Source: Gammaproteobacteria bacterium (GTDB lineage Bacteria; Pseudomonadota; Gammaproteobacteria; Enterobacterales; Kangiellaceae). Taken from it: a stretch of 13,482 nt of DNA. Under the pieces are notes generated by a model, which ran no database searches, had not been told where the DNA came from, and was given only the letters and a program-made list of their open reading frames with translations. The stretch covers positions 1-13,482 of the forward strand of contig JABXIW010000322.1 in NCBI GenBank assembly GCA_013372875.1, written 5' to 3'. The stretch's first letter is position 1, and the number at the start of each line of letters is the position of its first letter. Position numbers and translations under genes: made by a program. Shown piece after piece: positions 1 through 7,186 of the stretch.

Positions 1-94
1 CGCCATACCACTTGTTTACGTTGCTAAATTCGACGACGGGAGTGTTCTCTTTCAAAGGGGCACGCTTTTAGGGATAACAATCGCTCTACAATAA
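1..94 (+). other. Possible 3' tail of an upstream gene (unresolved left edge)
   Basis: The frame starting at base 2 stays open for 30 codons from the window edge to a TAA at 92-94, ending in residues like KFDDGSVLFQRGTLLGITIALQ. This could be the C-terminus of a gene that starts outside the window. I do not recognise it, and 30 codons is too short to exclude chance. The frame starting at base 3 is also open for 22 codons. Between 95 and 170 I see no gene or clear regulatory site. Confidence 0.15.
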
Positions 95-170
95 CAAGTT
101 GTGAATGTGATTTCATTAAGTTAACGCTCATATTCCAAGAGTCAGCGAATGGTTGGTTATATCGTGCGCA

Positions 171-198
171 ATAAAAAGGACCTGCCGTTTGGCAGGTC
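171..198 (-). terminator. Rho-independent terminator of pyk
   Basis: A perfect 8-bp stem (GACCTGCC at 179-186, GGCAGGTC at 191-198) closes a 4-base loop. Read on the minus strand, it is followed by CTTTTTAT (178 down to 171), a U-tract. It lies about 65 bases past the pyruvate kinase stop codon, as expected for its terminator. On the plus strand there is no T-tract, so it should act mainly on minus-strand transcription. Confidence 0.75.
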
Positions 199-264
199 AA
201 GTCCCTGTGGAGCAAGTTATGGGGGAGAAATTCAAGGTCGAGCTTGAATAAGGGGGAGGTAAAC

Positions 265-1743
265 CTAAGCTGCGATTTCTTCCGCTGGCTTCATGTGAGA
301 AGACACATTCAAGCTAAGCAAGCGACAAGCGTTGATTTCACCCATGCCTTCGATGGAATCGAGCTGGGTCATCAAAATGGAGGAAATATGTGCTTCGTTG
401 GCCTTTTGACGTAAGCATTCCACTAACTGCGGCGCGAGATCAACGTGGCTTTCTGCTGCTTTGAAATACAAAGGTTCAACACCGCGTAGAATGGTCATTT
501 GTGCAAGTAAAGCGGGGTTGTCGCTCAGAGCCCAAATCTTAGTTTTACTTTGGCAGCGAGACATCAACAGCGGCGTTTCACCATGTTGGGTTAAAATCGC
601 AACGCCAAGATCTTGATGAACGCGAGAAGCCGAAATCATTGATGAAAGCGCGAAACTTTTGCCTGGGTTAGAACATAAGTGTTGCAGAGTATCCCAGCAG
701 TCATGGTTGCATTCCAGCTCGTGCTCTGCACCTTGTGCGATGCGAACCATGGCTTCGACCGCTTCGATTGGGTATTTGCCCGCCGCCGATTCCGCCGACA
801 GCATTACGGCATCTGTTCCGTCGATAATCGCGTTTGCCACGTCTAACACTTCAGCGCGAGTTGGGAGAGGATTCTCGATCATCGATTCCAACATCTGAGT
901 CGCGGTAATGACTGGCTTACCCCAATGTTTAGAACGATTGATCAATGATTTTTGCACCATTGGCAGTCGTGCGTCGCCAATCTCCACGCCTAAATCGCCA
1001 CGCGCAACCATAATGATGTCTGATGCTTTAATGACATCATCCATGGCTTCTTTGGTTTCAACCACTTCTGCGCGTTCTACCTTCGCGACAATCTTGGCGT
1101 GACAACCTGCTTTTTGCGCCAAGCTGCGAGCGTATTCGATATCTTGTGCATTGCGTGGGAAAGAAATGGCAAGGAAGTCGGCTCGAAGTTTAGCTGCGGT
1201 GTCGATGTCTTGAATGTCTTTCGCGGTAAGAGCCGGAGCGGAAAGCCCGCCACCTAACAAGTTAATGCCTTTACGGTTGGATAATTTACCGCTGTTCAAT
1301 ACTGTGGTTTTAATCCACTGCTCGTCACGGTGTACTTGGCTTACTTTTAGCTGAATGCGGCCATCATCTAGCAGCAGAATATCGTCTTCGTTCACGTCTT
1401 GAATCAGCTCTGGGTAATCAAGCCCAACCATTTCTTGGGTTCCAGATTGTGCGTCAAGTGTGCCGCTCAGGGTGAATACGTCGCCTTGATTGAGTAGAAC
1501 TGCGCCATTTTCGAAACAAGAAATACGAATCTTAGGGCCTTGTAAATCGACTAACACACCAACATAAGTGTCGAGTTCAGCCGCAATTTCACGAACTAAA
1601 TTCGCGCGGGCAATGTGTTCTTGCGCCGTTCCGTGAGAAAAATTGAGTCTGACTACGTTCGCGCCTGCTCGAATCAATTTAGTTAGTGTTTCGCGGCTTT
1701 CACTTGCTGGGCCAAGCGTAGCCACAATTTTGGTTTTACACAT
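265..1743 (-). CDS. pyk: Pyruvate kinase, PykA-like, predicted potassium-independent
   Basis: This is a cytoplasmic glycolytic enzyme that converts phosphoenolpyruvate and ADP to pyruvate and ATP. The 492-residue protein starts KTKIVATLGP, has the RLNFSHG substrate loop near residues 32-38, and the family active-site signature AKIVAKVERAE with the catalytic lysine near 221. MVARGDLGVEIG and ITATQMLESM follow, then a C-terminal regulatory-type domain. It resembles E. coli PykA more than PykF. In LQGPKIR (residues 67-73) a lysine stands where potassium-dependent enzymes have glutamate, which in this family marks potassium independence. The start is supported by GAGGTG about 6 bases upstream of the ATG. 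It lies 135 bases downstream of pgtP on the same strand, so co-transcription is plausible. A weak promoter could also lie in that gap (TTGCAA near 1821, AT-rich sequence downstream). A second pyruvate kinase elsewhere in the genome is likely. Confidence 0.95.
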   Translation of the reverse strand: MCKTKIVATLGPASESRETLTKLIRAGANVVRLNFSHGTAQEHIARANLVREIAAELDTYVGVLVDLQGPKIRISCFENGAVLLNQGDVFTLSGTLDAQSGTQEMVGLDYPELIQDVNEDDILLLDDGRIQLKVSQVHRDEQWIKTTVLNSGKLSNRKGINLLGGGLSAPALTAKDIQDIDTAAKLRADFLAISFPRNAQDIEYARSLAQKAGCHAKIVAKVERAEVVETKEAMDDVIKASDIIMVARGDLGVEIGDARLPMVQKSLINRSKHWGKPVITATQMLESMIENPLPTRAEVLDVANAIIDGTDAVMLSAESAAGKYPIEAVEAMVRIAQGAEHELECNHDCWDTLQHLCSNPGKSFALSSMISASRVHQDLGVAILTQHGETPLLMSRCQSKTKIWALSDNPALLAQMTILRGVEPLYFKAAESHVDLAPQLVECLRQKANEAHISSILMTQLDSIEGMGEINACRLLSLNVSSHMKPAEEIAA

Positions 1744-1847
1744 TTGTCACCTCAATCGACACTTAAAAAGGAAAATAGAAATAGGGGGGGATTTTCTATC
1801 AATCTCGTAAGCACTCTTTGCAAAAGAACTTAAGACATTGGGGAAGT

Positions 1848-1869
1848 AAGCGGGAGTTGCCTCCCGCTT
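1848..1869 (-). terminator. Hairpin between pgtP and pyk (weak terminator or processing site)
   Basis: AAGCGGGAG (1848-1856) and CTCCCGCTT (1861-1869) form a perfect 9-bp, GC-rich stem with a 4-base loop, starting 10 bases past the pgtP stop codon. On the minus strand the sequence after the stem is ACTTCCCC, with no U-tract, so it is at best a leaky terminator. It could equally protect the pgtP mRNA 3' end, allowing unequal expression of pgtP and pyk. Confidence 0.4.
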
Positions 1870-1878
1870 TAGTCAGGA

Positions 1879-3258
1879 TTAGTGACTAGGGCGAGCTTCT
1901 AGCTCTTTTTCTTCAACTGGGTCGATATCAACCACTTTCTTCGCATTCCAAACTGTTAGAGCAAGAAGTAGAGAAATCACACCAGCAGCCAGCCAGAAAT
2001 ATTGCGCTTGAGAGAAGTCATATTTAGTTACGCCATCAACTTCTGTGATTTTGATTAGAGAAGCTGACGCTAACTCTTGACCAGAAGCGGCGATGTAAGA
2101 GAACAGACCGATAAAGCCTTTCACTGCGCCAACTGCGTTCTTAGGCATCAAGTCACAAGCAGTTAGACCTGCAAGGAACACAACCAGACCACCGATAGCG
2201 AAACCGATCATACCGAGTGCTACTGCGTCAACGATGCGGTTATCTGGGCCGAAGAACATCAAGCACATGCCACCGATGTTCGCCAATCCGTAAAGTAGAG
2301 TCGGGATATGGCGGTTAGAGTTGAACACCTTGTCAGAGATGATGCCTGATAGGATTGCACCTGCTAGACCCGCGATAGGGTATGTAGACATTGCGAAGCC
2401 AGCGTCAATCAGTGAGTAACCTTTTGCTTCTTGTAGGTAAAGCACTGCCCAAGAAGACATCGCGTAGCGAGAGATGTACATCGCTGCACACGCTGCTGCA
2501 ATTAGCCAAACGGTTGGTTGCTTCAGGATGAACATTTGAGCGCGACGAGTTGCTTGCGGATCGTTCTTTTTCTTGATCTCAGGTTCTTCGTCGAATGCTG
2601 TTGCTGAATCTGGCAAACCGTAAGTTTGTGGACGGTCTTTTAGGATGAAGAACATACAAATCGCTGCTGCAATCGCTGCAATACCCGCACCGATGAAACC
2701 TGCGCGCCAACCGAAGTAGCTCACTAGAGACGCCGTTAGGATCCAAGTGATACCTTCACCGATGTTACGTGAGCCACCCCAGATAGAGTAACGGCTACCA
2801 CGTTGTTTTGGTGAGAACCATTGGAACAGAGACACACAAGACGGTGCTGAACCAACAGATTGGAACCAACCGTTTAGACCCCAAAGCAGAACAAAGAAGA
2901 ATGCCGTGGTGTTCAAACCCATGAATACTGCGGTGATACCAGACAGTAGTAGAGAGAACGACATAAATCGGCCAATGTTGGCATAGTCAGAAAGGAAGCC
3001 GTTCGAGAACTTACCAAAAGCGTAAGTGAAGAAGAAAGCTGAACCCATGATACCGAGTTCTTCGATGGTTACGATGCCTGCATCCAGCATTGGTTTTTTA
3101 ACAACACCTAAACTCATACGAACTACGTAGAAGACGGCGTAACCGAAAACCAAGCCTAAAAATACATGCCATTGGTAGCGTTTGAAACGCGCTTGCATTT
3201 CCTCTTTCGAGCCATCTGAAAGAGGGAGGTCAGGGCGTGTTTTAAAGAAATTAAACAT
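1879..3258 (-). CDS. pgtP: Phosphoglycerate transporter PgtP (organophosphate:phosphate antiporter, MFS)
   Basis: This is an inner-membrane antiporter of the GlpT/UhpT/UhpC family. It is predicted to import 2- or 3-phosphoglycerate and phosphoenolpyruvate in exchange for phosphate. The 459-residue protein shows about 12 hydrophobic segments with a charged cytoplasmic loop near residues 208-242 that contains KKKNDPQATRR. Arginines at 47 (FYVVRMSLG) and 264 (YISRYAMSSW) match the paired phosphate-binding arginines known from GlpT. The family segment GGSRNIGEG is near 161-169. I chose the ATG at 3258 because GGAG sits 6 bases upstream; an in-frame TTG at 3270 is the longer alternative. The transporter sequence alone could fit a hexose-phosphate carrier. 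The divergent pgtCBA genes make PgtP the better call. Expression is probably controlled by PgtA through the shared intergenic region. Confidence 0.88.
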   Translation of the reverse strand: MFNFFKTRPDLPLSDGSKEEMQARFKRYQWHVFLGLVFGYAVFYVVRMSLGVVKKPMLDAGIVTIEELGIMGSAFFFTYAFGKFSNGFLSDYANIGRFMSFSLLLSGITAVFMGLNTTAFFFVLLWGLNGWFQSVGSAPSCVSLFQWFSPKQRGSRYSIWGGSRNIGEGITWILTASLVSYFGWRAGFIGAGIAAIAAAICMFFILKDRPQTYGLPDSATAFDEEPEIKKKNDPQATRRAQMFILKQPTVWLIAAACAAMYISRYAMSSWAVLYLQEAKGYSLIDAGFAMSTYPIAGLAGAILSGIISDKVFNSNRHIPTLLYGLANIGGMCLMFFGPDNRIVDAVALGMIGFAIGGLVVFLAGLTACDLMPKNAVGAVKGFIGLFSYIAASGQELASASLIKITEVDGVTKYDFSQAQYFWLAAGVISLLLALTVWNAKKVVDIDPVEEKELEARPSH

Positions 3259-3304
3259 CTTGCACTCCAAGTTTTAATCACAAATGTTTTGTTGCAGGGC
3301 TATC

Positions 3305-3377
3305 TTGAAGTGACAGATTGCACAGTACAAAGGCATGAATTTGAGACAGAATTGACCCATATTGATATTTAGGTTGA
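3305..3377. promoter_or_regulatory. Helically phased TTGA array, candidate PgtA-responsive operator
   Basis: On the plus strand TTGA occurs at 3341, 3352, 3362 and 3374, spaced 11, 10 and 12 bases, which is close to one helical turn each. A further copy lies at 3305. TTGACCC (3352) and GAGTCAA (3376-3382) also form an imperfect dyad. More TTGA copies occur toward pgtC at 3443, 3487 and 3506, and TTGAGTC and TTGACGC lie 11 bases apart on the minus strand (3468-3451). The cluster is roughly 80-120 bases upstream of the pgtP start, a sensible place for an activator. That PgtA binds it is inference. I could not place convincing -35/-10 elements for either divergent gene. Confidence 0.35.
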
Positions 3378-3545
3378 GTCAAAAACGGGAATTTAGAACG
3401 TTAGGCTGACACTTGTTACTGATAGAATATGCTTAGTTCTGGTTGAAGTGCGTCAATAGTGACTCAAACATACTCTGTAAGATTTTTTGACAATCTTTCA
3501 TAGATTTGAGTTACCGCACACTATTTAAGGTTTTTGGTTAATTTG

Positions 3546-4832
3546 ATGGCTGATTTCAAGCAATTTGGGCGTCGTTTACTTCTTGGTGCGGCGCTTTATG
3601 CACCACTCACAATGGCAGCAGAAAAAGAGTTGGTGATACTCACGACCTTCTCTCAAGCACCAATCACTGCTTTGGTGGATGACTTTACGCAGCACTATCC
3701 TGATGCTGAAGTCCGAGTGGTTCACCGACGCACTCAATCAAGCCTGCAATTGCTCAGCAAAAGCTACATGAAGGATATCGACTTGGTGTTGAGCTCGTCG
3801 CCGTTTCTGATGCAAGAGCTGTCTAATGAACATCGTTTGGCTGATATGTCGTCGCGTGTGCAAGTGCCGAAATGGTTGTCGCCTTATCTATTACCTAATA
3901 ACGATCAAGTCGTGGCGTTTGGATACTCCGGCGCCGGGATTGTTTGGAACAAAGATTATTTGGCCGCGAACCATTTACCAGAACCGAAGCGTTTTCAAGA
4001 TCTGACCAATCCGCTGTACTTTGGTCACGTCACCATGAGCACACCAAGCCGCTCCGGAACCACGCAATTGATGGTCGAGAGTGTGCTTAGTCAATATGGT
4101 TGGCAAGAGGGCTGGCGGATTTTACTCAATGTGGGAGCGAACCTCGCGACGATCTCTTCTCGCAGTTTTGGAGTGGCGGATTACATCGCCAAAGGTAAGT
4201 TTGGTATTGGGCCGACGATCGACAGCTACGCACTGATTGCGCAACGCAAGTTCGACTACGTTGGCTTTGCTTATGACCAAGACTTTACGCTGATGCCTAC
4301 CTATATTGCGCAAATCAATCGGGGCAAGAGTGATAAGTTGGCAGAGTCCTTTATTGCTCATTTGCTTTCGAAAGAAGTACAAGAGCAGATGGAAAGCAGC
4401 ACCTTCTCCAAAACAGCGCTTGACGATACGGCTCGATACGGTGGAGAAAATCCCGTTCTCGACCTAGAACAGGTAATGCCACGCGAAGCGTTAATCAACT
4501 TGATTTTTGATACCGCGATCACCAAGCGTCTTCCGGAGCTTCAAGACGCTTGGCTCTCGCTCATTAAATTGAATCGACTCGCCGATGGAAAACCAGAGAA
4601 ACAACGTTCGCTACAAGCCATTGAAAAACAACTGTTTGAATTGCCACTGAGCAAAGTGCAAGTAACCGAAATTGCGCAAAAGCTGTCGACCATGGATAAA
4701 GACTCCGAAGTTGGAATGACGCACTACCAAGCGTTATTGGCAGAGTTTTCCCATGAATTGGGGCGTGCGATGTCGGAAAAATTGGACAATGTAAATCAGC
4801 AATTGGCTCAATGGCGAGGGAAAGAGAAGTAG
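3546..4832 (+). CDS. pgtC: Periplasmic phosphoglycerate-sensing protein PgtC
   Basis: This is a periplasmic solute-binding-protein homologue that, in the Salmonella Pgt system, works with the kinase PgtB in inducer signalling rather than in transport. Residues 1-24 look like a Sec signal peptide: RR, then the hydrophobic LLLGAALYAPLTMA, with cleavage before or just after AEKE. The body resembles family 1 extracellular binding proteins: LVILTTFSQAPI after the signal, DIDLVLSSSP near 78-85, FGYSGAGIVWNKDYL near 125-139, STPSRSGTTQL near 165-174. Residues beyond about 345 form a polar, helix-prone tail. The start is uncertain. ATG 3546 fits the signal peptide, while TTG at 3534 and 3543 are in frame, and the only Shine-Dalgarno-like AAGG (3527-3530) is not ideally spaced for any. 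The stop codon overlaps the pgtB start, suggesting translational coupling. Confidence 0.85.
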   Translation: MADFKQFGRRLLLGAALYAPLTMAAEKELVILTTFSQAPITALVDDFTQHYPDAEVRVVHRRTQSSLQLLSKSYMKDIDLVLSSSPFLMQELSNEHRLADMSSRVQVPKWLSPYLLPNNDQVVAFGYSGAGIVWNKDYLAANHLPEPKRFQDLTNPLYFGHVTMSTPSRSGTTQLMVESVLSQYGWQEGWRILLNVGANLATISSRSFGVADYIAKGKFGIGPTIDSYALIAQRKFDYVGFAYDQDFTLMPTYIAQINRGKSDKLAESFIAHLLSKEVQEQMESSTFSKTALDDTARYGGENPVLDLEQVMPREALINLIFDTAITKRLPELQDAWLSLIKLNRLADGKPEKQRSLQAIEKQLFELPLSKVQVTEIAQKLSTMDKDSEVGMTHYQALLAEFSHELGRAMSEKLDNVNQQLAQWRGKEK

Positions 4833-7186
4833 TGTTATACCCGAAATACAAAACCATTGGTGCCCGCTTAATTGCCGCTTTTGCTTGCAGCACGCTCTTG
4901 CTTACCGTGGTGTGTTTGGTCGCTTGGGCGACATGGAACAGCTTGGATAATCAGGTGCGCCTTTTGTTGGAAGATAGCGTACCTAAATATAACGCCAGCT
5001 ATTTTCTCGAAAGTAAAACCAGTGAAATTAACCGCCGCGTAGAAGCGCTGCAAGCGGTAGACAACAAAGTACAGCTGACTGAACAAGCTATGCAGGTCAA
5101 CGAGCAATTGGCTTCGATTTCGACCGTTCTGAAAAGCAATAAGATGAGCTCGGAGTTTTATCAATTGCTCGAATCGGAAGCTGGCCTTGCCTCTCTACTG
5201 GAAAAGTACGTGGATATGATTTCAACTCGCATCGATCAAACTCGCCGCGTCGACCAACTGATGGAGCAGATTAACTGGCTTCACCAAGATATTCGCTCTG
5301 AGCTCAAACCGGTTCGACAAGAAGTGCATTGGCAGATTGAGCGGGTAAACGATTCGAAAGAAATTCAAAACTTGCTGGTGCAATTGAGTACTTTGCAACG
5401 GGTCATCGATATTGAATCGGCGGTGTACGACATGGCGATTGATGTTGCTGGCGCATCAATGCCGGAGCAGGTCGACAATGGGATGAAGGTGATTCACTTT
5501 CGCTTGATGGATCTGCAAGAAAGCAGCACAACCTTAATGAATCAGCCAACCTCAATCGCTTACAAACAGTTATTGCAAGAACTTGTGGTTGTGTTGAGTC
5601 CAGAAGGCGCGTTCGATAAACAATTGATGTCATTAGTGACGCTGAACGGCGACATTCAGAAAATACAAGAGCAAATCGCGCTCAGCATGGAAGCCATTCA
5701 TCAACAAATCGGTGAACTGGTTTCTACTGCGGACCAAACGTTCAAACAGGTTAAGAGTGAAACCGCCGAGCGTGTGTCTTATGGCAACCACGTTTTGATC
5801 GTCTGCTTTAGTTTGTCGATCATGACGAGCATGTTCTTGACGTATTACTTCATCAACCGCCGCATTGTGGCACGTTTGATAGGGTTAGGTGACAGTATTG
5901 ATGCCATCATCAAAAACGACCTGAGCCATCCGGTTGTGGTGGACGGCAATGATGAGATCGGACGCTTGAGTGAAAAGCTCATCGAGTACGGTGAAAAGGT
6001 ACAGGAAATTCAGCGGACTAACGCTTTGAGCCTAATCAACAACACTACGGCGAGTTTGATTACCAGTGACCTCAATGGCGTAGTGGAATCAGCAAACTTA
6101 AGCGCGCGTAAGTTGTTGAAACTTGGTGAGGTTAACGAAAGTTATCCGATTTGGGAGTACTTCCCAGAGAGCTGTCGAGATCAATTGAAAAAGGTATTCG
6201 ATGGTTCTCACTTGTGGATTGAACTCGGCAAAATTCATGTGACATTGTCACTTGGAGACGAGAAGCCAAAGTATGTGCGTTTCGATATTCGTCCTTTCGC
6301 TCATGGTGCTGAATACAAACTGATCATGACCATTACGGATGTCACTCATCAAGAAATGACCACGCGTACCTTGGAAAGTCGAGTGTTAGAAAAAACGCAA
6401 GATTTACTACTGAAAAACCAGCAGTTAGAAAACGAAATCGAAGAGCGTATTCGAACCGAAGATAATCTCAAAAAGACGCAAGATGAGTTGATTCAAGCTG
6501 CAAAAATGGCGGTTGTAGGGCAAACCATGACCAGTTTGGCGCATGAGCTTAACCAGCCATTAAACGCAATGTCGACGTATTTATACAGCGCGAGAATGTT
6601 CCTCGAACAGAAATCTCCAGAAAAGGTTGGTGAATCCATTACCCACATCGAAGGTTTGGCGACTCGGATGAGTAAGATCATCAACAGTTTGCGCCAATTC
6701 GCTCGCAAGCCAGAAGGTGAAAGAGAAGTGAAGTCTGTAAGTGTTCATGAGGTGGCGGAGCAAGCATCGACCATTGTAAACACGCGAGCGAAGCGTCAAC
6801 AGATCATCATAGAAAACCAGTTACCTGATGATGTAAAAGTGCAAGGCGATATGTTGGCGCTAGAACAGGTCTTCATTAACGTCTTAGTAAACAGTTGTGA
6901 TGCGTTGATGGAAAGCACAAAGGACGAACAAAAACGGATTCAAATGGCGCTGGTGGAACGAACCAGCCAAACCACACTGATTGCGATCAGTGACAACGGC
7001 ATTGGGTTTGGTGAAGAGATTGTGCAGCGGATTTTTCAACCTTTTGTGTCGACAAAAGAAGTTGGTCTAGGGCTGGGGATGAATATTTGTAAGTCATTAA
7101 TAGAAAAGCATAAAGGAAGTATCTACCTCGCTTCCTCATTAGAAAAAGGTGCGATGGTTGTGTTGGAGTTACCCAATGAGCAATAA
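4832..7186 (+). CDS. pgtB: Phosphoglycerate sensor histidine kinase PgtB
   Basis: This is an inner-membrane two-component sensor kinase that probably receives the PgtC signal and phosphorylates PgtA. Taking the GTG start, the 784-residue protein has a first membrane helix near 12-34 and a periplasmic region of about 285 mostly helical residues. A second helix (320-341) is followed by a HAMP-like segment, a PAS-like region (about 400-505) and a coiled coil (515-555). The H-box SLAHELNQPL has its phospho-accepting histidine near 571. Next come the N-box (VFINVLVNSCDAL, about 680-692), the G1 box SDNGIGFG (720-727) and the G2 box GLGLGM (745-750). HELNQPL is typical of DctB/FixL-type kinases. 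GTG 4832 overlaps the pgtC stop as TAGTG and follows purine-rich GAGGGAAAGAGAAG; an in-frame ATG at 4811 lacks a ribosome site. The gene overlaps pgtA by 11 bases. Confidence 0.88.
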   Translation: MLYPKYKTIGARLIAAFACSTLLLTVVCLVAWATWNSLDNQVRLLLEDSVPKYNASYFLESKTSEINRRVEALQAVDNKVQLTEQAMQVNEQLASISTVLKSNKMSSEFYQLLESEAGLASLLEKYVDMISTRIDQTRRVDQLMEQINWLHQDIRSELKPVRQEVHWQIERVNDSKEIQNLLVQLSTLQRVIDIESAVYDMAIDVAGASMPEQVDNGMKVIHFRLMDLQESSTTLMNQPTSIAYKQLLQELVVVLSPEGAFDKQLMSLVTLNGDIQKIQEQIALSMEAIHQQIGELVSTADQTFKQVKSETAERVSYGNHVLIVCFSLSIMTSMFLTYYFINRRIVARLIGLGDSIDAIIKNDLSHPVVVDGNDEIGRLSEKLIEYGEKVQEIQRTNALSLINNTTASLITSDLNGVVESANLSARKLLKLGEVNESYPIWEYFPESCRDQLKKVFDGSHLWIELGKIHVTLSLGDEKPKYVRFDIRPFAHGAEYKLIMTITDVTHQEMTTRTLESRVLEKTQDLLLKNQQLENEIEERIRTEDNLKKTQDELIQAAKMAVVGQTMTSLAHELNQPLNAMSTYLYSARMFLEQKSPEKVGESITHIEGLATRMSKIINSLRQFARKPEGEREVKSVSVHEVAEQASTIVNTRAKRQQIIIENQLPDDVKVQGDMLALEQVFINVLVNSCDALMESTKDEQKRIQMALVERTSQTTLIAISDNGIGFGEEIVQRIFQPFVSTKEVGLGLGMNICKSLIEKHKGSIYLASSLEKGAMVVLELPNEQ

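Noticed and set aside
24..215. 63-codon open frame on the minus strand near the left edge
   Set aside because: Its first codons run through the pyk terminator stem (179-198), the sequence looks random (rich in Cys, Arg and Ser), and no ribosome site precedes it.
659..1102. Two plus-strand open frames inside pyk
   Set aside because: Both are antisense shadows of conserved pyruvate kinase sequence, with no ribosome sites and low-complexity Ser/Ala-rich products.
1784..1790. Run of seven G as a phase-variation tract
   Set aside because: It lies in the non-coding leader of pyk, is short, and does not sit between clear -35 and -10 elements.
3272..3290. CRP-like site before pgtP (TGTGA on the minus strand)
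   Set aside because: Only one half-site is present; the opposite TCACA half is missing at the required spacing. The same holds for TGTGA at 11891.
3271..3533. Possible sigma-54 promoter for pgtP or pgtC
   Set aside because: Because PgtA is NtrC-like I looked for GG-N10-GC on both strands. The nearest, around 3316-3334 on the minus strand, has CC in place of GG. None is convincing.
4811..4831. ATG 4811 as the pgtB start
   Set aside because: There is no ribosome site upstream, and it adds a charged stretch (MAREREV) before the membrane helix. GTG 4832 has a purine-rich site and the TAGTG overlap.
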